A stretch of 36,352 nucleotides of DNA from Rhodothermales bacterium (GTDB lineage: Bacteria; Bacteroidota; Rhodothermia; Rhodothermales; JAHQVL01). Below are positions 8,780 to 15,891 of the stretch, piece by piece. The stretch spans positions 1-36,352 of the forward strand of contig JAWXAX010000011.1 in NCBI GenBank assembly GCA_034439735.1. Direction: 5' to 3'. Position numbers and translations under genes: made by a program. Numbering within the stretch: the first letter of the stretch is position 1; the number at the start of each line of letters is the position of its first letter. The notes beneath the pieces are model-generated. The model was not told the DNA's origin. It did not search any database and was given only the letters and a program-made list of their open reading frames with translations.

Positions 8780-9048
8780 GAGGCACAAACGGTAATATCC
8801 TCAAGACGAACCTGATGACCAGTAGGTCGCGTCCAGGATGCAGGGCGATCCGATCACGGGTCGGTGCTCGCCGGTATGGACTGCGTGAGGTGGGTCAAAC
8901 ATAGGACAAAATCCCAGTCAATGATACCCCACGAAGGGCATTGCGTCAAGCAGGTTTGGACATTAAGCTCGTCCATGGTCTTCTAATTGACCTCATCACT
9001 GCGGCGTAAAGTAGCGCTCCAGCTGGCGCACGGCCATGGGGGATATCC

Positions 9049-10374
9049 TTAATCTAGCCGCCCACAGGCTCGCCCCAACCGGGCTAGGCCTTCGTCGATT
9101 TCGGCCTCGGTGATCAGCAGCGAAGGGCCGATGCGGATGACATGACCGTTGAGCCCGCCCAGGCCGATCAGCAGGCCTTCTGCCTTCGCCGCGTGGAGCA
9201 ACGCCTGGGCGCGCTCGGGGTCGGGCTTTTTCGTTTCCCGGTCTGTGACGAGCTCCATGCCCTGCATGAGGCCCATGCCGCGGACATCCCCGACCCACGT
9301 GTACCGTTCCTGGAGGGCATCCAGCCCGCCTCGTAATTGCCGGCCCCGTATGGCGGCCCTGGCCGGCACATTCTCGCGCACCATGACGTCGAGCGTCGCC
9401 TCGGCGGCGGCCATACAAACGGGGTTGCCGCCGAAGGTCGAGATCATCTTTTTCTCCCACGCGGCGGCGACATCCGGCCGGGCGATGACGGCGCCGACGG
9501 GGAAGCCGTTGGCGATGCCTTTCGCCACGACCATGATGTCCGGCTCGACCTCCCAGTGCTCGATCCCGAACCAGTGGTCGCCAGTGCGGCCGAAGCCGGT
9601 CTGGACTTCGTCGCAGATGAACAGGCCGCCGTAGCTGCGCACGATCTCGGCCGCGCGCTGGAAATAGCCGGGCGGGGGGACGATGAACCCCCCTACCCCC
9701 AGGATGGTCTCGGCAAGGAGCGCCGCGGGCCGCCCGTTCGTGACGGTCTGGATGATGTTCTCGATATCGTCCGCGAAGCGCGCGGCGTTGACATCGGGGT
9801 CGTCGCCGAAGGGGCTGCGGTACGGATAGGGCGCCAGGGCGTGTTTGATGCCCGGGACGGTGCTCGACAGGGGCCGCCAGGGCGCATGCGCCGTCAGGTT
9901 GGTCGCCAGCAGGCTGTTGCCGGAATAGCCGAGACGGAGGGCGATGATTTCGTCGCGCCCGGTGTACATCCGGGCGAGCATGACGGCGGCGTCGATGGCG
10001 GCAGTGCCGCTGTTGAGGAAGAGCGATCGCTGGAGCCGGCCCGGCGCCAACTCCGCCAGCCGCTGCGCCACGCGGATCTGGGGCTCGGTGATGTAGAGCG
10101 TGGAGGCATGGCTCAACACGCCTACCTGCTCCCGAACCCGGGCCACGATTTCAGGATGGGCGTGCCCCAGCGAGGTGGTCAGGATGCCCGCGAATAGATC
10201 GAGATAGGGTCGATCCTGATCGTCGTACACCCAGACGCCCTCGGCGCGCCGGATGACCAGCGGGTCCTGATAATAGGGACGGACGCAGGGGAAGAGGAAA
10301 TTTCGTTGTTCGGCGGCCAGCGAGTCCTCGCGCTCGCGGAAGGGCAGGTCGTAGTCCATCGAGAACGAACTCAT
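9049..10374 (-). CDS. PLP-dependent class III aminotransferase
   Basis: A 441-residue class III (omega-type) aminotransferase. Visible family features are NSGT at 121-124 (phosphate binding), the helix and strand around FICDEVQTGFGRTG (D255 binds the pyridine nitrogen), VAKGIANGFPVGAV with the Schiff-base lysine K285, and STFGGNPVCMAAAEATL. The closest described relatives are the alanine-glyoxylate aminotransferase 2 and 4-aminobutyrate or ornithine aminotransferase group; the substrate cannot be fixed. I chose the ATG at 10374 (MSSFSMDYDL) because the longer frame up to 10476 would overlap the end of the upstream histidine kinase gene and adds a basic, low-complexity leader without similarity to the family. 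It follows that kinase by 64 bases and may be the last gene of the long minus-strand run. Downstream to the kinase-TPR gene (9048-8780) I see no further gene. Confidence 0.9.
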   Translation of the reverse strand: MSSFSMDYDLPFREREDSLAAEQRNFLFPCVRPYYQDPLVIRRAEGVWVYDDQDRPYLDLFAGILTTSLGHAHPEIVARVREQVGVLSHASTLYITEPQIRVAQRLAELAPGRLQRSLFLNSGTAAIDAAVMLARMYTGRDEIIALRLGYSGNSLLATNLTAHAPWRPLSSTVPGIKHALAPYPYRSPFGDDPDVNAARFADDIENIIQTVTNGRPAALLAETILGVGGFIVPPPGYFQRAAEIVRSYGGLFICDEVQTGFGRTGDHWFGIEHWEVEPDIMVVAKGIANGFPVGAVIARPDVAAAWEKKMISTFGGNPVCMAAAEATLDVMVRENVPARAAIRGRQLRGGLDALQERYTWVGDVRGMGLMQGMELVTDRETKKPDPERAQALLHAAKAEGLLIGLGGLNGHVIRIGPSLLITEAEIDEGLARLGRACGRLD

Positions 10375-10438
10375 GGCGCGCGGCCGGTTGGTGACGAAAA
10401 CGCGGCTTGTACGATACGTGCGGCGGCAAAGGTTCTGG

Positions 10439-11353
10439 TCAGGCGTGGGGCGTGCCGGCCGGGGCGCCGGCTTCACGCGGCAGCGCCACGCTGAATACGC
10501 TGCCTGTGCCGGGTTCGCTGGTGATGGTGAGGGTGCCGCCCATGAGGTCCACCATTCGCTTCGTCAGCGACAGCCCCAGGCCGGTGCCTGCGTAGGCGCG
10601 ATTCAGACCCTGGCTCCCCTGGGAAAACGGGACGAAGAGGTGTGGCAGCTGCGGCTGGGCGATGCCGATGCCGGTGTCGGCCACGTCAACGCGGATCCAG
10701 TCGCCCATTGGCTCGAAGCCGACCCGCACTTCGCCGGCCTCGGTAAACTTGATGGCGTTGTCGACCAGATTTCCGATCACCTTACGGAGCATCGCCGGAT
10801 CGCTTACCGCGGTGAAGGAGGCGTTTGCCGGCGGACCCACCAGGACGATGCCCTTGCGCGCCGCGAACGGCGCAAACGGTGCCACCGCCGCGCGGATTTC
10901 GTCGGCCAGATCAAACGGCTCCGAATGCACGGATGGGGCCGCGGCCTCCATCTCCACCAGTTCGAGCACGTTCGAGAGCGTCGCATGCATCCGCTGGCCG
11001 TCGCGGATGATCATCTCGGTCAACTCCCGCTGTTCCGTATCCACCCCCTCCCGCAGCATCTGGGCCGCGGCGAGGATGCCGGTCAGCGGGGTCCTGAATT
11101 CGTGGCTCACGTTGTCGAGCAACGCGGCCTGCATCCGCTCGGCCTGTGCTTCTTTGTTCTGGACCAGGCTCAGTGCCCGCTGCAGCAGGCTTTGTTCGGC
11201 CGCCAGATGCTGCAGCAGCGCCGCCGGCAGCAGATGCGGCCGCCACCGGGCGACGGCCAGGACCATGCTTAGCGTACATAACGCGCCGAGAAAGGCGACA
11301 GCCAGCAGAAAAGCAACAAGGGTCGCCGGCGAGGTGGAAGGCAGTGAAAGCAT
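10439..11353 (-). CDS. Membrane-anchored sensor histidine kinase
   Basis: A 304-residue histidine kinase starting at ATG 11353 (MLSLPSTSPA). It has one hydrophobic segment at residues about 11-36, a short helical linker, an H-box NVSHEFRTPLTG with H84 as the phosphorylation site, then the ATPase boxes NLVDNAIKF (N), DTGIGI (G1), FVPFSQG (F) and GTGLGLSL (G2). There is no PAS, HAMP or other recognisable sensor domain, so it may sense through the membrane segment or a partner. No response regulator is adjacent. It sits 128 bases downstream of the iron-sulfur/flavin oxidoreductase gene, on the same strand as the cytochrome cluster, so a redox-related role is possible but is only inferred. The longer frame to 11455 has no family-like sequence and was not used. 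Confidence 0.9.
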   Translation of the reverse strand: MLSLPSTSPATLVAFLLAVAFLGALCTLSMVLAVARWRPHLLPAALLQHLAAEQSLLQRALSLVQNKEAQAERMQAALLDNVSHEFRTPLTGILAAAQMLREGVDTEQRELTEMIIRDGQRMHATLSNVLELVEMEAAAPSVHSEPFDLADEIRAAVAPFAPFAARKGIVLVGPPANASFTAVSDPAMLRKVIGNLVDNAIKFTEAGEVRVGFEPMGDWIRVDVADTGIGIAQPQLPHLFVPFSQGSQGLNRAYAGTGLGLSLTKRMVDLMGGTLTITSEPGTGSVFSVALPREAGAPAGTPHA

Positions 11354-11481
11354 GTTCGGCACAACCTGATTGGAACGCCGCCATCCGGCACATCGCGTCC
11401 CTGGATCCGGAACAAATGGGCGCCAATGAGGGGAGGCTAGCGCCTTGCGGACCAAAAATCAAAAGGTGTACCTGACACGAG

Positions 11482-12822
11482 TTACCCGATGAGCGGCTGC
11501 CCGAACTTCGTGTCGATCTGGATGCCGAGGTCCTTGAGCATGCTGGTCGGAAGGGTGCCGCCGACCATCACAAAGACGTAGTCGTTCGCGATGCGGTGCA
11601 TACCGCCGCCGGCGTCGCGGTACGCCACGGAATCGGGGCCGATGTGGGTCACTTCGGTCTCGGGTAAAAAATGGACCTTGTGGGTGGCGATCGCTTCCTC
11701 GATGCGCCGGGTGTTGCCGGGTTTGATGCGCGCGAAGCTGGAACGGCGGTAGCTCAGGTGCACGGTGTTGCCCGGCTGCGCCGCCAGAGCACAAGCCGCC
11801 TCGATGGCGCTGTCTCCTCCGCCGACGACCAGGACGCGGTTGTGATGGAAGTGGTCGGGATCCAGGAGCGAGTAGGCGACTTTGGAGGTATCCTCCCCGG
11901 GCACATCGAGCTTGCGGGGCACGCCGCGCCGGCCGATGGCGAGGATCACTCGCCGCGCCTGGAACGTGTCCCCCGAAGTCGTGACCTCGAAGCATCCCTG
12001 GTCCATTTTCCGGACGTTCTGCAGGGTGACGCCCGTCAGGATCTTGCCGGCGATTCCGGTCCTCTCGACGATGCTGCTCCAGAGCTGGATCAGATCTTCC
12101 TTGAGGATGCTCTTGAAATCGAGCTTGCCGTATCCGGGCACGTCGAGCGGAAACGTCATCACCAGTTTCTTGCGAGGGTAGTACCGGACCGTCCCGCCGA
12201 TGTCTTCCTTCTCGATGGTGCGGAAGGGGAGGCCCAGGCTGTGGGCGTGGAGCGACGCCGCGAGGCCGGCGGGGCCGCACCCCACGATGATCACGTCCAG
12301 CACGTTCGGATCCGTCGAACGATCGGGCTGCGCCGCGATCCATCGCATACACTGGCGCGCTTGCTCGAACGCGTTGCGGAGCAACCCCATCCCCCCCAGT
12401 TCGCCGAGGATAAACAGGCCCTCGACGTTGGTTTCGAAGTTTTCCTTGATACGGGGAATATCTACCCCCCGCTTCGAGGTGCCCACCACCAGCTGGATGG
12501 CATCGACCGGGCAGGCACGTTCGCAGAGGCCGTGCCCCACACAGTGGGTGGGGTTGATGGCCAGCGCCATGCCCCCCAGCAGGCCCAGCACGTCTTTCTC
12601 AGGGCACACGGCGATACAGTTTCCCGTGCAAATACACGCCGTGGGGTTGATCACCGGATGAAGGGTGTCGGGCTCTTCGACGCCCATTTCGCGGGCCTTG
12701 TTGTACACCCGCTCGGCATGTTGCTCTTTCAGGACATGCGCGATGAGGTACGGTACGACGAACACGAACACCAACCCGATGCCGATCAGCCAGACGACAA
12801 TCGATTCGACCTCTATACCCAT
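11482..12822 (-). CDS. Membrane-tethered iron-sulfur and FAD-dependent pyridine nucleotide oxidoreductase
   Basis: A 446-residue three-part protein. Residues about 5-28 are a single membrane helix (IVVWLIGIGLVFVFVVPYLI). Residues about 55-115 are a two-cluster ferredoxin-like domain with CICTGNCIAVCP and CVGHGLCERACP. The rest is a thioredoxin-reductase-like flavoprotein: FAD site DVIIVGCGPAGLAAS and NAD(P) site VLVVGGGDSAIEAA, with no CxxC redox disulfide, as in ferredoxin-NAD(P)+ reductases of the YpdA/FNR type. In both cluster motifs the second cysteine of the usual CxxCxxCxxxCP is missing from its place (Thr and His stand there). It probably moves electrons between NAD(P)H and a membrane or periplasmic carrier. 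Its ATG is 3 bases after the stop of the beta-barrel gene, so it belongs to the cytochrome operon. Confidence 0.88.
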   Translation of the reverse strand: MGIEVESIVVWLIGIGLVFVFVVPYLIAHVLKEQHAERVYNKAREMGVEEPDTLHPVINPTACICTGNCIAVCPEKDVLGLLGGMALAINPTHCVGHGLCERACPVDAIQLVVGTSKRGVDIPRIKENFETNVEGLFILGELGGMGLLRNAFEQARQCMRWIAAQPDRSTDPNVLDVIIVGCGPAGLAASLHAHSLGLPFRTIEKEDIGGTVRYYPRKKLVMTFPLDVPGYGKLDFKSILKEDLIQLWSSIVERTGIAGKILTGVTLQNVRKMDQGCFEVTTSGDTFQARRVILAIGRRGVPRKLDVPGEDTSKVAYSLLDPDHFHHNRVLVVGGGDSAIEAACALAAQPGNTVHLSYRRSSFARIKPGNTRRIEEAIATHKVHFLPETEVTHIGPDSVAYRDAGGGMHRIANDYVFVMVGGTLPTSMLKDLGIQIDTKFGQPLIG

Positions 12823-12825
12823 ACG

Positions 12826-14433
12826 TCAGAAGCGGATTTGGAGGCTGGTCTGGCCCGAAACGCTGCTCAGGAACCGGCTCTGTTGGAGGGTGACACGGGC
12901 GTTCCAGTACAGCGTTCGTCCGAGCGGCACCGAGGCGGACGCGGAGTAGCGATGCGCATCGATCGGATCGGTCTGGTTGGCGGTCGTCGTCCGATAAAAA
13001 GCATACTCGAGACGCACATTGCCGCCGCCGAAGCCTTTCGTAAGGCCGGCCGCCGCGTACAGCGCCTCGCCGAAGTCGGACGTCCACCGGCTGCCGTTCG
13101 CGTTCAGCGAAAGGTTCAGCGGCTGAAAAAACGGCGTGGCGCCGTACACGATGATCGTCCGGCTGTCGTACGCGCCCTCGGTATACCGGGTGGCGTATTC
13201 ACCGCCGAAGGAAGCGTCGCCGCCGCGGACGGTAAAGCCGGCGCCGATCTGGTCCCGTCGCGTGGAAAACGGGGTGACGGTACTGTACATCCGGTAGGGC
13301 TGCCGCAGGCTGTACCGTCCACGGAGCTGGATCTGGTCGGTCAGGCGCACTCGCGGGTCGATCTGGAATTGCGAGACGACCAGGTCTTTTGTGAGCGGGT
13401 TCTGGTCTATGGCAATGTCCTGGTCGATCGAGAACGCCCCCCAATCGAATTCCTGCGAGAACTCGCTGAAACGATGATCGAGGTAGATGGCGGTGGGATG
13501 GACTTCGTGGTAGGAGACGGCGGCCCGGTATCGCCACGGTTTGCCTGCCGGCGTGCGGTACTGTGCAAACCCTGAAATCCGGGGGAAGTCGGTCGTGAAT
13601 CCTTCGTTTGCCTGTTCCGGCATGAAGCCGGCCGCCACGCCCATGCCGGCGTTTCGCGATCCAATCAAAAAGCTGCCCCCATCCCAGTAGCCGCCGTGCG
13701 GGGTCAGGTTGTTGTAGAACCTCCCGAATTGCATCTCACCAAACGACAGGTCTTTCTGGAGGCTGAGCTGATAGGTCCGCATCGAACGCTCGGGGAGAAT
13801 CGAAGCCACGGAGCTGCCTCGATGCTCGGCGCGCATGCTGGCGTGGAGCCGCGTCTGCGATGGGAGGTTGCGGACGGTTACGTTGAGGTTGAGCGATGGC
13901 GTGGCGAACTGCCGGCCCACCGGTGCGAAATCGGAACCGATCGGGCGTGTCTCGGAGGAGAGCAGGCTCAGGCCGAGCGTGGCCCGGCCATCTACACGAA
14001 CCGCTTGCCGGCGTTTTTTGTCGGGCGCCCTGGCGGACGTTGTGACTGGTACTTTTTCGGGCGCCGGCGCCTCGGCTATTACTTCCGCAGGCGTCGTCTC
14101 TATCGCGGCGGACCTACGCGTGAATGTGATCTCGACCTTCATCCCGCGCGTGATCGGGAACGACTGGTTCACAAAACGCAGTACGGACTGTTTGCTGGCC
14201 GTACTGAGTACGATCATCCGGCCCAACAGCCGGCCGCCCGCCCCGACGCGCAGCGTGTCCGTCGCCTGGATGCCCGCGTCGCGGCCTACGTTGATATACG
14301 CGTTGTCGCCGGCGATCTGCGTCACCGTCGCCGTCAGCGTCGTGTCCTGGGCCGATGCCTGGGCCGCGCCGGCGAGGAAGAGAAGGAGGAGCCAAAAGAA
14401 ACGGTTCAGGTTTCGGGTTCGCCGCTTCGGCAA
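12826..14433 (-). CDS. Outer-membrane beta-barrel protein with extra N-terminal periplasmic domain, in cytochrome operon
   Basis: An unnamed exported protein of about 535 residues. The start is uncertain: a TTG at 14433 gives a normal signal peptide (MPKRRTRNLNRFFWLLLLFL, cleavage after AQASA-Q), while the ATG at 14475 would begin inside a palindromic repeat and add an odd leader. The mature N-terminus (about 70 residues, with NVGRDAGIQATDTLRV) resembles the small all-beta domains with an AGI-x-x-GD-x-L pattern found in envelope proteins such as FlgT. After a Pro/Ala-rich linker, about 380 residues show alternating polar/hydrophobic strands rich in Tyr, Phe, Arg and Gly, ending in QIRF with a terminal Phe, the usual sign of an outer-membrane barrel. 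Its place between two multiheme cytochrome genes and a redox enzyme suggests it is the porin of an electron conduit. Confidence 0.72.
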   Translation of the reverse strand: MPKRRTRNLNRFFWLLLLFLAGAAQASAQDTTLTATVTQIAGDNAYINVGRDAGIQATDTLRVGAGGRLLGRMIVLSTASKQSVLRFVNQSFPITRGMKVEITFTRRSAAIETTPAEVIAEAPAPEKVPVTTSARAPDKKRRQAVRVDGRATLGLSLLSSETRPIGSDFAPVGRQFATPSLNLNVTVRNLPSQTRLHASMRAEHRGSSVASILPERSMRTYQLSLQKDLSFGEMQFGRFYNNLTPHGGYWDGGSFLIGSRNAGMGVAAGFMPEQANEGFTTDFPRISGFAQYRTPAGKPWRYRAAVSYHEVHPTAIYLDHRFSEFSQEFDWGAFSIDQDIAIDQNPLTKDLVVSQFQIDPRVRLTDQIQLRGRYSLRQPYRMYSTVTPFSTRRDQIGAGFTVRGGDASFGGEYATRYTEGAYDSRTIIVYGATPFFQPLNLSLNANGSRWTSDFGEALYAAAGLTKGFGGGNVRLEYAFYRTTTANQTDPIDAHRYSASASVPLGRTLYWNARVTLQQSRFLSSVSGQTSLQIRF

Positions 14434-14469
14434 GGCCCATGTGTGGCACTCGTTAACCCCCAAGCACCT

Positions 14470-14544
14470 CGTCATCCCGGCCTCCGAGCCGGGACCCAGT
14501 CGTGTTGTAATTCGGCTGGATCCCGCATCACATGCGGGATGACG
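14470..14544. repeat. 75-bp composite palindromic element
   Basis: The outer arms CGTCATCCCG (14470-14479) and CGGGATGACG (14535-14544) are perfect inverted repeats. Inside are two further hairpins: CCCGGC/GCCGGG with a 6-base loop (14476-14493) and TCCCGCAT/ATGCGGGA with a 3-base loop (14521-14539). The whole can fold as a three-way junction. Elements with GTCATCCCG ends are seen between genes in many unrelated bacteria. It lies between the 16-heme cytochrome gene and the beta-barrel gene, and could act as an RNA structure within that operon. Confidence 0.8.
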
Positions 14545-14606
14545 ATAAAGGAAAGGCATGGGAGTGTTCTCACCAAGTGCAAAAAGAATCATGGTCTGAA
14601 CGCGGT

Positions 14607-15890
14607 CTAATTCCCGTTGGGATGGCAATTCAGACACAGCGGGAAGTCGAAGGTATACCCGTTTTCACCCTGGTGTTCGTTGTCCATTTTGGCCTTCGTG
14701 TGCTCATGGCAGGCGCCTTCGCAACTGAACGAGGCGTAGTTCGCCGGCTGCAAATGGCAGGACTGGCAGTTGTTCGACCATTCGCCCCGGTGATTTCCCG
14801 AATAGATCGGGAAATACAGGTCGTCGTGATCGAACGTCGCGCCGTCCCAGGTGGTCGTGTTGTGGCAATCCAGACAGGTATTCGGGAAGCCCGTACCGGT
14901 GTGCTCATCCGAGTAGTCCTGCTGGTGGCAGGTGATGCAGTCCTGGTCGTTGGCCGGGGTAAAGAGCGGCGTGAGATCGGGCATGCTGTGGCAGGTTTCA
15001 CAGGCCAGGGCGTCGTGCGCCCCGATGAGGGCGAAGCCCTCGGAGGCGAGTACGTGGTCGAACGTCGCGCCGTCCCACGTCTCGGTGGAGTGACACTCGA
15101 GGCAGGTCGTCGGGAATCCGGAGCCGGCGTGTTCGTCGGTGTAATCGGGCTGGTGGCAGGAGATACAATCTTGATCGTTCTGTGCCGCAAAAATGGGGGT
15201 CAGATCCGGGGACCGATGGCAGGCCGAGCAGGGTTCTTGTTCGTGGGCTCCGAGCAGCACGAATCCGTTCGAGGCCAGCTGGTGATCGAACAGGGTGCCC
15301 TGCCAGTTCACCGTGTTGTGGCAGGTTTCACAGGTGAGCGGGAAGCCGGCGGCGACGTGGTCGAGGCTCGTCGCATGATCATAATCATCCTGGTGGCACG
15401 ATTCGCAGGTGGACTCAAGCGAAGTAAAGGCGCCGCCCACATCGTCGGTGTGGCAGGTAACGCACGTGAGTTGCGCGTGGGTGCCCGTCAGGGGGAAGCT
15501 GGTGCGCGCATGGACGCCGATGCCCTCGACATCCTGGAAAAGCGTGGTATTGTGGCAGTCGGCGCAGTTTTGGGAGTAGGCGCCCTGGTGGACATCCAGA
15601 TGGCACGTGGCGCACTCCGTCGCCGCGACATGGGGTTCGTCAAATCGGAGATCGATGTGGCAGGAAGCGCAGTTGACCCGCTGGTGACTCCCCGTGAGGG
15701 GGAAGTCGGTCTGCATGTTATGGGAAAACGCCATGGCCTCGCGCAGCGGGGCCCAGGCCTCGGTCCGATGGCAGGCATTGCAGTCGGAGTCGATCGTGAG
15801 CACGCCGTGTGGACTTGTCCCCTGTTGGGCGTAAGCGGTAGATCCGGCCAGTGTGAGCAGCCAGACGATGAGTAGAGCGGTGCGTCTCAT
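14607..15890 (-). CDS. Multiheme c-type cytochrome, 15 CxxCH plus one Cx3CH
   Basis: A 427-residue exported cytochrome, starting at ATG 15890 (MRRTALLIVWLL, cleavage near AYA-Q). The upstream in-frame extension to 16061 lies inside the preceding cytochrome gene and was dropped. I count 15 CxxCH heme-attachment sites and one CEGACH (Cx3CH) near the end, so 15 or 16 covalent hemes at about one per 27 residues. Most sites are preceded by an F-x-L-x-G-x-H motif that can supply the distal histidine. A 76-80 residue block containing NDQDCISCHQPDYTDEH and TWDGATFDH is repeated two to three times. It belongs to the loosely defined cytochrome c3-like multiheme group and is presumably a periplasmic electron wire. 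It begins one base after the stop of the 20-heme gene. Confidence 0.92.
   Translation of the reverse strand: MRRTALLIVWLLTLAGSTAYAQQGTSPHGVLTIDSDCNACHRTEAWAPLREAMAFSHNMQTDFPLTGSHQRVNCASCHIDLRFDEPHVAATECATCHLDVHQGAYSQNCADCHNTTLFQDVEGIGVHARTSFPLTGTHAQLTCVTCHTDDVGGAFTSLESTCESCHQDDYDHATSLDHVAAGFPLTCETCHNTVNWQGTLFDHQLASNGFVLLGAHEQEPCSACHRSPDLTPIFAAQNDQDCISCHQPDYTDEHAGSGFPTTCLECHSTETWDGATFDHVLASEGFALIGAHDALACETCHSMPDLTPLFTPANDQDCITCHQQDYSDEHTGTGFPNTCLDCHNTTTWDGATFDHDDLYFPIYSGNHRGEWSNNCQSCHLQPANYASFSCEGACHEHTKAKMDNEHQGENGYTFDFPLCLNCHPNGN
14800..15410. repeat. 228-240 bp internal coding repeat in the multiheme gene
   Basis: The DNA coding for CHQ-x-DY to NDQDC repeats with a spacing of 228 bases between the last two copies (the block TGGTGGCA on the plus strand at 14923 and 15151) and 240 bases to the earlier, more diverged copy (15391). 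Each unit encodes about five heme sites. This shows the cytochrome grew by internal duplication. Confidence 0.75.
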
Positions 15891-15891
15891 A

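Noticed and set aside
8996-9048. 13-codon minus-strand frame (MAVRQLERYFTPQ) after the aminotransferase
   Set aside because: Too short to support as a gene and no start signal; could be a remnant but nothing around it helps.
11671-13575. 634-residue plus-strand open frame
   Set aside because: Antisense to the FeS/FAD and barrel genes; composition is His/Arg/Asp-rich as expected of a GC-rich shadow frame.
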